From Bacteroidales bacterium (GTDB taxonomy: Bacteria > Bacteroidota > Bacteroidia > Bacteroidales > UBA932): a stretch of DNA of 46,299 nucleotides. The position numbers and the translations under genes were made by a program. The notes under the pieces are model-generated. The model searched no databases and was not told the origin of the DNA. It was given only the letters and a program-made list of their open reading frames with translations. The stretch covers positions 1 through 46,299 of the forward strand of contig JAFQAR010000065.1 of the NCBI GenBank assembly GCA_017399905.1. Reading direction: 5' to 3'. How positions within the stretch are numbered: position 1 is the first letter of the stretch; each line of letters opens with the position of its first letter. Shown here piece after piece: positions 7,909 through 16,917 of the stretch.

Positions 7909-10188
7909 ATGAAACACATAACCTTCATCTTCACTGTTGCGGCCCTGATTTGTTCATGTGGCCGCAACATTGTTTCTGACATCATCCCTGAACCATCTGA
8001 AATACACATGGCAGGAGGATATTTCCACCTTCCCGATACCCTGGAAACGGGGTGTCCGGACAGTTCGTTCCTGAGTCTGGACAAAGCCTTCAAGGCATTG
8101 GTCCCTGATACGGAATTCAGACTCAACGTATCTGACAAGGGTAGCCTGACCATCATGAAACAGGACGGAATCGCGGAAGGCGGATACAGGATGAAGGTTT
8201 CCAGACGCGGTATCCTGATCGAAGCCGCAGATTACGGTGGAGCGGTTTCCGCAACAGCTACCCTCGGTCAGATGGTCTCGGATGGCAGGATACCATGTTG
8301 CACGATCCAGGATTCTCCGAGATTCGGATGGAGAGGATTCATGCTTGACGTATCACGTCATTTCTTCAGCAAGGAGGAAGTCATGGACCTCCTTGAGACC
8401 ATGGCTTCATACAAGTTCAACCGCTTCCACTGGCATCTGACCGACGACCAGGGATGGAGGATTGAAATAAGGAAATATCCCGAACTGACCGACAACGGAG
8501 CATGGCGTGACCCTCTTGCACATAATCATGACATCATATGTGCCCGAATCGCAGAGTCCATGGAGGACCCGAGCTACGTGCTTGACCATTCAAAGATCGT
8601 CATCCGAGACGGCAAGGAAGTATATGGAGGCTTCTATTCTCAGGAAGACATCCGGGAAATCGTAGCATATGCCGGAGCATTGGGTATTGAAGTGGTTCCT
8701 GAAATAGACATGCCGGGACATTCGCTCAAGGTGGTGGAAAGCTATCCGGAGCTCAGCTGCGGAGGGGTTGCCCGCTGGGGCAAGGACTTCTCGGTTCCTC
8801 TATGCCCGGGAAACGATGGCCTGCTGCAATTTGCAAAGGACGTATACAGCGAGATCTTCTCTCTTTTCCCGTTCGGATATGTACATATCGGTGCCGATGA
8901 AGTAGAACAGACCCATTGGAAGACATGCCCTAAATGTCAGGCGAGAATAAAGTCCGAAGGTCTTGCTGATGAGAACGGGCTGCAGGCATGGTTTGTAAAG
9001 GAGATGCAAGGTTTCTTTGCAGCTAACGGAAAGAAACTCATCGGATGGGATGAAATCGTATCAGGAGGAGCACCGTCGGAGGCCACGGTCATGTGGTGGC
9101 GTGGATGGAGACCGGATACGAGGGCAACTGCCGTGGAAAACGGACATGAGCTGATCGTCAGTTCGTCGGAATTCCTCTATCTCGGCGGAGAACAGGACAG
9201 GAACTCACTCATGAAGGTATACAACTGGGATCCGGTAGCAGACGGCCTTGCAGGACTTGAAGATAAGGTCCTCGGAATTCAGGCTCATCTGTGGGCGGAA
9301 ACGGTTCCGACATTCGCCAACGCATGTAACAGGATATTCCCACGCCTTTTTGCCGTCAGCGAGCTTGCATGGAGCGACCCTGCACAGAAGGATGCCGGAC
9401 ACTTCAACAGACGAGTTCTGTTACATTTGAGGAAGCTTGAAGAAAAAGGTATGAATTACCGCATACCTGACCTTTCCGGTTTCTGCGATGTGAATGTATT
9501 TGCTGATTCCGTAAGGATTGATGTGGAGAAGCCGTTTGAGGATATGACAGTCCGATACACGGCAGACGGGACAATACCCCGGTCTTCTTCTCCGATCTAT
9601 GATTCCCCTCTTACAATCAGCAGCAACACTACCCTGCATTTCCGGCCTTATACCTCAGACGGGATGCCGGGAGACATCTTCCGTGCAGAATACAGGAAGA
9701 CTTCATACATGGAGCCTTGTATGGAAACCGATACGGACGCACTGAAATCCGGACTGAAGGCTGACTGGTACGAATTCAGAGGAGAAGCATGCGACAGCAT
9801 AACCCATGTACCTTTCAACGGGTCATATGTAACCGAGGGAGTGTATATTCCGGAGGAGGTCAAAGGGAACATCGGTCTCGTATTCACCGGATATATCAAT
9901 ATTCCGGAGGATGGCATATATTCGTTCTATACCTATTCCGACGACGGCTCATACATCAGGATAAACGGAGAAATGATCGTAGACAGCGATGGTCCTCACT
10001 CCCGTATGGAAAGGAGCGGACAGGCGGCATTGAAAAAAGGTCTGCATGCGTTCGAAGCGCGATATTTCGACCATAGCGGAGGTATCCTTGAAGCCGGTTT
10101 CATCATGCCGGACGGCAGACGCAGGCTCTTTGAGGCAGGAGATTTCCTGCATACGGAAGGTCAGTCGAAAACCTCACCAGAGATATAG
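7909..10188 (+). CDS. GH20 beta-N-acetylhexosaminidase lipoprotein with PA14 domain
   Basis: A 759-residue lipoprotein (Cys17 in ICSC). Domain order is a GH20b-like N-terminal domain (about 20-135), a GH20 TIM barrel (about 140-490), a chitobiase/hexosaminidase C-terminal Ig-like domain (about 520-600) and a PA14 domain (about 615-745). The substrate-assisted catalytic pair Asp330-Glu331 is in HIGADEVEQTHW, and the barrel start FMLDVSRHFF is typical. It should remove terminal beta-linked GlcNAc or GalNAc, matching the antennae of complex N-glycans. PA14 modules often bind sugars. The last 28 bases overlap the 3' end of the opposing lacI-family gene. It is the last gene of the plus-strand operon; no separate terminator was found. 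Confidence 0.93.
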   Translation: MKHITFIFTVAALICSCGRNIVSDIIPEPSEIHMAGGYFHLPDTLETGCPDSSFLSLDKAFKALVPDTEFRLNVSDKGSLTIMKQDGIAEGGYRMKVSRRGILIEAADYGGAVSATATLGQMVSDGRIPCCTIQDSPRFGWRGFMLDVSRHFFSKEEVMDLLETMASYKFNRFHWHLTDDQGWRIEIRKYPELTDNGAWRDPLAHNHDIICARIAESMEDPSYVLDHSKIVIRDGKEVYGGFYSQEDIREIVAYAGALGIEVVPEIDMPGHSLKVVESYPELSCGGVARWGKDFSVPLCPGNDGLLQFAKDVYSEIFSLFPFGYVHIGADEVEQTHWKTCPKCQARIKSEGLADENGLQAWFVKEMQGFFAANGKKLIGWDEIVSGGAPSEATVMWWRGWRPDTRATAVENGHELIVSSSEFLYLGGEQDRNSLMKVYNWDPVADGLAGLEDKVLGIQAHLWAETVPTFANACNRIFPRLFAVSELAWSDPAQKDAGHFNRRVLLHLRKLEEKGMNYRIPDLSGFCDVNVFADSVRIDVEKPFEDMTVRYTADGTIPRSSSPIYDSPLTISSNTTLHFRPYTSDGMPGDIFRAEYRKTSYMEPCMETDTDALKSGLKADWYEFRGEACDSITHVPFNGSYVTEGVYIPEEVKGNIGLVFTGYINIPEDGIYSFYTYSDDGSYIRINGEMIVDSDGPHSRMERSGQAALKKGLHAFEARYFDHSGGILEAGFIMPDGRRRLFEAGDFLHTEGQSKTSPEI

Positions 10189-11174
10189 ACTATCTTTGTC
10201 GTCTGCTCTATTTCCTTGTCGATGAGTTTCTGAAGATAGCTGAAGGCAAGGGAGCATATCTTATCGATAGGCTGGCCTACATGCGGTATCGGCGGATAGA
10301 AGAGGTCGTACACATCGGAATTGTCGAATCCTACAAGATATATATCCTTCTGAATCCTCACACCCATCGAAGAAAGCTTTCTGATGGACGCAATGGCCAA
10401 TGCATTCGTCGCGAATACGATTCCCTCGACACCACGGCCTACGATAGAAGGAATTACAAGGTCTGTCGAGGAATCTATATCATCGAAAGGAAGACGATGT
10501 ATCCTGATCTGTTCGTCTGATATCCCCTGTTCCCTCATCCGGCTGATGAATCCTTCCTCGCGTCCGGTGATGCTGGTCGCCCTAATCGTGTAGGAAATCA
10601 TCTCTATCTTCTTCAACCCTTTCTTAAGAAGGATTTCAACGGCACTCCTCATCGCCCCCACATTGTCCAGAACAATCATAGGAGCCGGGAACCGCTCGTT
10701 CTTACGGTCAAGAACCACACACGGCACACCTACATTCAGGACCTGCTGCAAAACCTTCAGCGTACCGGTACATGGCACCACGATAAAGCCTTCCACACCT
10801 TTTTCAAGAAATGACAATACGATCTGCCTGAATTTTTCAGGAGACTCATCAGAACTCGCAAAGAGCATGGTATAGCCCTGTTCGAAGGCAAGAGTTTCAA
10901 GATTACGGGCAATCTCACCGTAAAATACATTCGAAATATCTGAGACGATAAGTCCGAGCACCTTGGACTTTCCTTTGCGCAAGATTCTGGCAGCAGAGTT
11001 AGGCATATAATTGAGTCGTTTCGCTACCTCGATCACTCTCTCCCTCGTGGCATCATTGACCCTGTACTTCATCTTTCCGTCCGCCTCAACACGGTTGTTC
11101 ATCACGAAAGAGACCAATGCGATCGACACACCGGCTTCAGCAGCAATATCCTTGATGGTTACATTCTTTGACAT
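10161..11174 (-). CDS. LacI/GalR-family transcriptional regulator
   Basis: A 337-residue regulator with an N-terminal LacI helix-turn-helix (VTIKDIAAEAGVS, then a hinge ending NSAARILRKGKS) and a periplasmic-binding-protein-like effector domain (about 60-335, starting VLGLIVSDISN). The start at 11174 is chosen because the family begins MSKNVTIKDIA; an upstream in-frame extension to 11303 runs through a terminator and is not protein-like. The gene lies just past the terminator of the SusC operon and faces the GH20 gene, overlapping it by 28 bases. A weak promoter-like CAATTTTG ends about 10 bases before the ATG. It is the only transcription factor in the window and probably controls the SusC promoter, where a matching palindrome is found. 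The effector is unknown; a mannose- or GlcNAc-containing sugar is likely. Confidence 0.9.
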   Translation of the reverse strand: MSKNVTIKDIAAEAGVSIALVSFVMNNRVEADGKMKYRVNDATRERVIEVAKRLNYMPNSAARILRKGKSKVLGLIVSDISNVFYGEIARNLETLAFEQGYTMLFASSDESPEKFRQIVLSFLEKGVEGFIVVPCTGTLKVLQQVLNVGVPCVVLDRKNERFPAPMIVLDNVGAMRSAVEILLKKGLKKIEMISYTIRATSITGREEGFISRMREQGISDEQIRIHRLPFDDIDSSTDLVIPSIVGRGVEGIVFATNALAIASIRKLSSMGVRIQKDIYLVGFDNSDVYDLFYPPIPHVGQPIDKICSLAFSYLQKLIDKEIEQTTKIVYISGEVFD

Positions 11175-11211
11175 GGCAAGGCAAAATTGAGAAAAAAACA
11201 GAGAAATTCCA

Positions 11212-11248
11212 ATAAAAAAGAGGGATGGAACATCACGTCCCATCCCTC
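11212..11248 (-). terminator. Rho-independent terminator of the SusC-SGBP operon
   Basis: A perfect 9-bp stem (GAGGGATGG at 11220-11228 and CCATCCCTC at 11240-11248) with an 11-base loop is followed, reading on the minus strand, by a T-rich tract. It lies about 30 bases after the last binding-protein gene and before the LacI-family gene, separating the two units. Confidence 0.85.
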
Positions 11249-11277
11249 CCGGAAAACTATAATTAAATGTCAATTGA

Positions 11278-13008
11278 TCAGTCGAATGAGTTGAATGGGT
11301 CATTCTTCCACTGAACGTAAGCGCTTACGTCAGCTGAAGTCATAGAGCTCTCGTCATCACAACGTGTTGTCTTTGAGAAGTCGATTGACTCATAACGTCC
11401 TGTTCCGTCTACACAGACTGCACCTGCACCGTCATCCATAGGCCAGTAAGCCATACATCCGTTGCTTGCATAGCCGATTACATATGGATGCCAGTTATCT
11501 CTGTAGCAGTAGTTCTTGAGCCAAGACGAATTCAAAGCCTTGTTGAATACACCTACCTGCCAGAGACGTCCATGGAATTCGTTGCCCTGACGGTAGTTTG
11601 CACCCCAAGATGAGTTGAACTCGATAGCCTGGAACTTAGGTGAAACAAGTTTTGCCATTGCTGCCTTATCCTCATCTGTGAGAGTATAACGAGCAACCTC
11701 TTCACCTTCAAGATACATGATATATGCGTTCTTGTTATATACAAGAGCATACTGATACCACTTCTGAGCCTCGATAGCAGGAGCATACAGCTGCTTTCTG
11801 CAACCGTTAGGACCTACGAACCACTCGAGACGGGTATCCTTGTTGCCCTTCTGGCCATAACGGAGCATGTTGATCCAGTTCTCGTTTGCGTCAGCGAAGT
11901 CACCGATACGAGAATGGTCTGTAATCTCATCGATGAACACATGGAACACATATGTATATCCGTTGCTGAGGTCAATAGGATTCTGGAACATATACCATGT
12001 AGACAGGCGGTAGTCACCGAGATAGAGAGCAGAGAAGTAAGCTGCGCTACCCTGGATGTTCTTGACCTTCACGATGATGTATGATACACCGCAATCATCT
12101 GCCACAGTAGCATCACCGGCATCTGTAACCTTTACCGGAATGAGATATCCCTTGGAATCAAGAAGCTTAGCCTGGTCATCAGCAGAAATAGAGAATTCAG
12201 AAGTTACCGATGTTCCCTCCTTCTCCATTGTAACCGGAGTAGTGATGTTTACGGTAACACCCTCAGGAACTGCACAATATTCTGTGCCGTTTTCCTGGTT
12301 GTAAGCTGCAACGAGCTCAGGTGCATGAGCGAGAGAAACCTCGAATGGGAGGAATGCAGGCTCAGAACCCGAAATGTTGATTGTCTTCTTGATGTCAGCC
12401 GTAACAGTCTCGACTGTACCGTCCTCTGCATGATACTGCTTGATTTCGAATGTCGAAGTCGAAGAAGTTACATTGACGATATTGTCAGCTGGGTCGATAA
12501 CCTCAGTAACTACCATGAGGTAAGCGGCATTTGAGTTTGAAGAAACCTTCACACCTGAAGCAGAAGCAATACGGAAGATAGCCTGATACTTGAGGTCAGC
12601 GAGCTTAACAAAATCTTCATTGGCAACAGTAACATCTACTGTAGCTTCCTTCTGACCTGCCGGAATTGTAACATTCTCGTTGAACTTGAGGACTCCCTCA
12701 GGGAAAGCTGAATATCCGTTGTCGAGCGATGTGTTGTCAAGAGCGAGGACAACGTTCACATCTGACTTCTGAACCTTTGTCAAGGCAACGGTAACAGATG
12801 TAGCTATCTCTCCCATCTCTCCGATAGGAGTGTGGAAAACCTCACAGTTTGCACCGGCATACTTAGCCTCGGTACCGTCAACGATATAGGCAAAATCACC
12901 TACAACTCCCTGAACGTCTGCCACTTCTTCCTGGCATGCAGCGAATCCGAAGACAGCTGCTGCGAGGATAAGAATATTTTTGAATATGTTTTTCATCTTA
13001 ACGTTCAT
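11278..13008 (-). CDS. Surface glycan-binding lipoprotein, DUF1735 repeats plus LamG
   Basis: A 576-residue lipoprotein (signal peptide ending FGFAAC, then QEE, an acidic stretch like the surface-export signal of Bacteroidota lipoproteins). Two DUF1735-type Ig-like domains (about 30-165 and 170-320) precede a LamG/concanavalin-A-like domain (about 325-550). The C-terminus ends with SAYVQWKNDPF, resembling the SAYVNWLDD end of its neighbour, so the two are paralogues. It is the last gene of the SusC operon, a position held by surface glycan-binding proteins in N-glycan loci. It should bind the released or protein-linked glycan outside the cell. An alternative start at 12996 (MKNIFKN) is equally good for the signal peptide. 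Confidence 0.82.
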   Translation of the reverse strand: MNVKMKNIFKNILILAAAVFGFAACQEEVADVQGVVGDFAYIVDGTEAKYAGANCEVFHTPIGEMGEIATSVTVALTKVQKSDVNVVLALDNTSLDNGYSAFPEGVLKFNENVTIPAGQKEATVDVTVANEDFVKLADLKYQAIFRIASASGVKVSSNSNAAYLMVVTEVIDPADNIVNVTSSTSTFEIKQYHAEDGTVETVTADIKKTINISGSEPAFLPFEVSLAHAPELVAAYNQENGTEYCAVPEGVTVNITTPVTMEKEGTSVTSEFSISADDQAKLLDSKGYLIPVKVTDAGDATVADDCGVSYIIVKVKNIQGSAAYFSALYLGDYRLSTWYMFQNPIDLSNGYTYVFHVFIDEITDHSRIGDFADANENWINMLRYGQKGNKDTRLEWFVGPNGCRKQLYAPAIEAQKWYQYALVYNKNAYIMYLEGEEVARYTLTDEDKAAMAKLVSPKFQAIEFNSSWGANYRQGNEFHGRLWQVGVFNKALNSSWLKNYCYRDNWHPYVIGYASNGCMAYWPMDDGAGAVCVDGTGRYESIDFSKTTRCDDESSMTSADVSAYVQWKNDPFNSFD

Positions 13009-13011
13009 TTT

Positions 13012-14235
13012 TTAGTTTACACACCTGTTCTTGTCATCGTCAAGCCAGTTTACATACGCAGACTTGTCGAATGGGTTGAGAGCACCGCTACCTGTGTTGT
13101 CGCGAACGGTCTTGCTCCAGTCCATATCATAGCCGTTTCCAGTTGCATCGTGGAAGATATGGCCTTCGCCATCGTTCATCTTCCAGTATGCCTTGAGGCC
13201 TTCAGACTGAGGGTCAACACCGCAGAGACCAAGCTGGATCTCGCTTGCAGAAAGCGCGCGGTCCCATACACGGATCTCAGCAACACGACCGTTGAAGTAC
13301 TGCTTCGCAGGATATGATTCCCATGACATACCGAGTTCGAAACGCTGGAATACGTTTGAACAATCTGCACTGAGCTCACCATCACGCTGGCCGTTCACAT
13401 AGAACCTCAATGCACTACCATCGAATGCAAGAGAAAGGGTATACCATGTGTTCTCCGAGAACCTTGTAGTCGAGATGAGGTTTCCACCTGGAGATACGAT
13501 CTGGAGAGAGTTGATATCCTGACCGTTCTCACCGAAACGGAGCATCATAGACCTTGACTCATCCTTGGCTGTCCAAGAGCAGAGACGTGAAATCTGCTCA
13601 GGTCTTGTATGCCATTCGTTGATGTAGCACTTGATCTCGTAAGTATAGGTAGGAAGTTCGATCTTCTGATCATCCTCGAAAATGAAGTTAGAGTAAAGGT
13701 TGGTGTTGTTCATATCAAGCGATGTGAAGTAAACAACCCTTGAAATACGGAGGTAGATTGTCCTTGAAGACTCGAGTACCTCAAGATTACCCTTTACGTC
13801 TGTGATTGTAACAGGAATGATGTAGATACGTCCGTCAACGAAGTCATCAGCGGAAAGAACTGAAAGAAGGCTGATTTCCGAAGTTGCCTTACCTTTCTCG
13901 ATCACAACCTGTGACTTCTCGAGAGAAACCGCACCCTCAGGTACAGCATAGTAGCTTGTCTTGTTTTCAGCATTGTACTTTTCAACAAGATCACTGTCAA
14001 TCTTGATGCTTACAGTGATATCCTCCTTAGCCTTTCCTGTAGCTGAAACAGTCACAGGATAAGTAGATGGAGTATCCTCAACCGTAAACTTGAGCAGAGG
14101 TGACTCATCTGTTCCGGTCATCACAAGGACCTCCTTGTTCGGATCGAACTTATCAGCCTCTGTACAGCTGCCCAGAAGAAGAGCAAGAGCTGCGATAATT
14201 CCGAATTTGATATATTTTGTCATAACTGTCTTCAT
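13012..14235 (-). CDS. Surface glycan-binding lipoprotein, DUF1735 plus LamG
   Basis: A 407-residue lipoprotein (lipobox LLLGSC) with one DUF1735-type domain (about 30-165) and a LamG-like domain (about 170-370) containing typical pieces such as WYTLSLAFDGSALRFYVNGQ and AEIRVWDRALS. It shares overall design with the next gene but lacks one of its two Ig-like domains. The start overlaps the GH18 stop by one base, and only three bases separate its stop from the next gene, so both are tightly coupled to the endoglycosidase. No catalytic motif is visible in the LamG fold, so binding rather than hydrolysis is expected. Confidence 0.82.
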   Translation of the reverse strand: MKTVMTKYIKFGIIAALALLLGSCTEADKFDPNKEVLVMTGTDESPLLKFTVEDTPSTYPVTVSATGKAKEDITVSIKIDSDLVEKYNAENKTSYYAVPEGAVSLEKSQVVIEKGKATSEISLLSVLSADDFVDGRIYIIPVTITDVKGNLEVLESSRTIYLRISRVVYFTSLDMNNTNLYSNFIFEDDQKIELPTYTYEIKCYINEWHTRPEQISRLCSWTAKDESRSMMLRFGENGQDINSLQIVSPGGNLISTTRFSENTWYTLSLAFDGSALRFYVNGQRDGELSADCSNVFQRFELGMSWESYPAKQYFNGRVAEIRVWDRALSASEIQLGLCGVDPQSEGLKAYWKMNDGEGHIFHDATGNGYDMDWSKTVRDNTGSGALNPFDKSAYVNWLDDDKNRCVN

Positions 14236-15308
14236 TAATAGATTGTAGGGTTGGCAACCTGGATTCCACGACGGAACTCCCTGTAAGGAACACCTGAAGC
14301 AGAATAGTAGTTACGGTCAAGATAGAAGACACCCCAACCTGCCATGTTGTTATCTGAAGTATGGCGTGCAAAGCCCTCGAAAGAGTACATTTCCGAACCG
14401 TCAGTCGTATAGATCTGGTTACCATTGTCATCCTTCCATGCACCACCGCCGTTCAAAGCATAGCTTGTATCACCTCCCTGCTCGCAAGTGATGATCTTCG
14501 ATGCAGGAATACCAGCATTGATACCACGGGTTGTATAGAAGTTTCTCAGACGCGCTGTAGAGCAACCGATCTGTGGAGTGTAGCACTGGATCACGAGATA
14601 ATCGATATACTCGTTGATCTCTGTCGGAGGTACATCGCTGAAAAGGTCCATGATCACAAGCTTGCCCTGTGGCTTGAGAGCCTCGTTGAGCTTCTTCATC
14701 ACATAGATGATAGTTTCATGGTCTCTCCATACAGGGATATTTGGCTCCCAGTCAACGTCAACACCGTCAAGGCCAGCCTCTGCCACCTTGTCAAGCATAA
14801 GCTGGACATGATTGTCAAGACCTTTCTTCACAAGTTCTGCGTCACCGGCGTTATATGCCTCATGAATGTTGATTGTGTCGTTCTTATATACAACTTCTCT
14901 TGTAGAGGCTGCGTCACCGTGGAGAACGAATCTTGTTCCGAGCTTCTCCTGCATGTACTTCATGTCAGCATAAGCTACAGGAGCATAGCTCTCACTCTTT
15001 GGATCCGGGCTTGGATAACCCATCCAGAGGTTGCAGATGTCAAGGCTGTCAGGAAGTCCTCTGAGGCGCTCACCCCATGATGCAGGATCCTTGTAGCCTG
15101 TCAGACCCTCGAGCGGTGCCCATGCTGCATAATAGCAGTAAGAAAGGGTGTGCTCGCTCTTCTTGAATTCGCGTACATTCTCGTAATACTGCTCATCGTA
15201 TGTGAAAGGCTCCTGAAGAACGATCTTCTCCTCCTTCATACAACTGCTGACAGCTACGACTGCCGCCGCGAAAGCGAAAAAATATTTAATCTTGTTCATT
15301 TTCATCAT
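14235..15308 (-). CDS. GH18 endo-beta-N-acetylglucosaminidase (EndoF/EndoH-like) lipoprotein
   Basis: A 357-residue lipoprotein with lipobox VSSC followed by MKEEK, whose lysine and acids resemble a surface-export signal. The GH18 signature is complete: DGVDVDWE at 181-188, with catalytic Glu188 and Asp186. The size and the SYCYYAAWAPL start fit the short endoglycosidase group that cuts between the two core GlcNAc residues of N-glycans, not the longer chitinases. It sits between SusD and the binding lipoproteins, the same order as in the high-mannose N-glycan locus of Bacteroides thetaiotaomicron. It should act at the outer surface and supply glycans to SusC/SusD. Whether it prefers high-mannose or complex glycans cannot be judged here. 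Confidence 0.88.
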   Translation of the reverse strand: MMKMNKIKYFFAFAAAVVAVSSCMKEEKIVLQEPFTYDEQYYENVREFKKSEHTLSYCYYAAWAPLEGLTGYKDPASWGERLRGLPDSLDICNLWMGYPSPDPKSESYAPVAYADMKYMQEKLGTRFVLHGDAASTREVVYKNDTINIHEAYNAGDAELVKKGLDNHVQLMLDKVAEAGLDGVDVDWEPNIPVWRDHETIIYVMKKLNEALKPQGKLVIMDLFSDVPPTEINEYIDYLVIQCYTPQIGCSTARLRNFYTTRGINAGIPASKIITCEQGGDTSYALNGGGAWKDDNGNQIYTTDGSEMYSFEGFARHTSDNNMAGWGVFYLDRNYYSASGVPYREFRRGIQVANPTIY

Positions 15309-16903
15309 TAGTTACGAGGTTTCTTATCCCACCAAAGTTTAGTACCGCAGTTGTCAAGTCCACCGAGTTTGGCAACACCTGCAGAAACACCTGTAGGGTT
15401 GGTATCGAACTCATCGTGTGGATATGGTACACGGCGGATCTGAAGAGCTGAGCTTACTGCTCCGTCACTGTCGTTGTTTACAACAGGGAGAAGCTGAGGA
15501 TAACCTGTACGGCGATACTCTGCCCAAGCCTCACAGCCGTTAGGGAAGATTGCAAGCCACTTCTGAGTCATGATCTTCTCGAGCTTGATTTCGAAGTCTG
15601 CTGCGTTGTCCCATGCGATTGTAACGTCGCTGAGAGCTGCCATGCTGTTGTTTGAGACATTGTCCTTGTAGTCAGCTGGAGTAGAAGTTGCGTCAGCGAT
15701 GTATGCGTCTGCACCTGAAACACCTGCCTCTTCGAATGCTACGCGGATACCCTTCTCATAAAGTTCCTGAGCATTTCCGCCCCAACGGATAGCATACTCG
15801 GCGCGGAGGAAGTAAACCTCGGAAGCAGTAAGCCATGTGAGTGAAAGGTTGGAAGCGTTAGGAGCCGAAACCTTACCAGCAGCATTTCTGTATGAAGACC
15901 AGTTGGTAGAGTGGATACCGTTACGTACGCCATGATAATTACCGTCAGCAGCCGGCTTGAAGTATACTGAAGCACGTGGGTCCTTGTAACCGTTGAGATA
16001 TACATCCATAGATGCACCCATCTGGCAGTCACCGTCGTTGAAGTTAACGTTGATCTCGTATGTAGGGTGAGTGTAGTTGATGAGCGAAGGATTGAGTCTT
16101 GCGATATCACCAGCCTCAGTCATCACGCCTGTAAGATCGTTGAGAGACTTGTCTGCCTCAGCCTTCGCAAGAGCCTCGTCAGCATAAACCACGCGCATTG
16201 CGAGACGGAGACGGAGTGAGTTTGCAAACTTGATCCACTTTACGACGTCACCGCCGAAAACGTAGTCGAACTTAGAGAAGATCGATGCGTTTGAGTTCTT
16301 GTACTCGTTGAGGACATCGATAGCGTAACCGAGTTCCTCGAAGAACTGTGCATAAACCTCGTCAAGAGCATCATAGGTTGGAGTAAGGGTCTTTCCAGAC
16401 TCGCTGTAAGGAATAGGACCGTAGTAGTCTGCCACCTGATGCATAGAAGCCACCTTCATGATCTTGCCCATTGCAGAAACGTGCTCGAGACCCTGCTCCT
16501 GTGCAGTCTTCTCAAGGCTTACCCATGCCTGCATTGCATAAACGTACTTGTTTGCGAACATTGCTCTTCTCCAAGACTCTGTCATGAAGTAGCTTCCGCA
16601 GTGTGTTCCGTTGTTGGACGCGATTGTAGGTGCAAGATATCCTGCATATGAATCAGCAAGGAGGTTGTACATTACCTGATAGTCAGAATCAAGGTAAGTA
16701 CCGTCATTGAAGATGAAAACCGAACGCTGAAGCTGGCGGAAGAGGGCACCTGTAAGGAGGTTATCCATCTCCTGCTGCTCCTGTGAAGCTTCGTGCTGGT
16801 TTGTGTTGTAATCGATAAACTTACCAGTACAAGCTGTCAGCATCGTGCTGAAGCAAACTGCTGCAGCAAGACCTTTGAGAATATTTTTCATATTGATTGT
16901 CAT
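15308..16903 (-). CDS. SusD/RagB-family nutrient-binding lipoprotein
   Basis: A 531-residue lipoprotein (signal ending MLTAC) of the SusD-like_2 branch. Helical TPR-like segments are evident, including VASMHQVADYYGPIPY and KFANSLRLRLAMRVVYAD, both typical of the family, and LTWLTASEVYFLRAEYA near the C-terminal part. SusD proteins cap the SusC barrel and bind the incoming sugar. It is 14 bases downstream of SusC and overlaps GH18 by one base. The initiation codon may be at 16903 (MTINMKN) or 16891 (MKNILKG); the latter gives a shorter signal peptide but no other difference. Confidence 0.93.
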   Translation of the reverse strand: MTINMKNILKGLAAAVCFSTMLTACTGKFIDYNTNQHEASQEQQEMDNLLTGALFRQLQRSVFIFNDGTYLDSDYQVMYNLLADSYAGYLAPTIASNNGTHCGSYFMTESWRRAMFANKYVYAMQAWVSLEKTAQEQGLEHVSAMGKIMKVASMHQVADYYGPIPYSESGKTLTPTYDALDEVYAQFFEELGYAIDVLNEYKNSNASIFSKFDYVFGGDVVKWIKFANSLRLRLAMRVVYADEALAKAEADKSLNDLTGVMTEAGDIARLNPSLINYTHPTYEINVNFNDGDCQMGASMDVYLNGYKDPRASVYFKPAADGNYHGVRNGIHSTNWSSYRNAAGKVSAPNASNLSLTWLTASEVYFLRAEYAIRWGGNAQELYEKGIRVAFEEAGVSGADAYIADATSTPADYKDNVSNNSMAALSDVTIAWDNAADFEIKLEKIMTQKWLAIFPNGCEAWAEYRRTGYPQLLPVVNNDSDGAVSSALQIRRVPYPHDEFDTNPTGVSAGVAKLGGLDNCGTKLWWDKKPRN

Positions 16904-16917
16904 AACTTGTGCAACAA

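Noticed and set aside
11175-11303. N-terminal extension of the LacI-family protein
   Set aside because: It overlaps the SusC operon terminator and the end of the preceding gene; the family starts with MSKNVTIKDIA at 11174.
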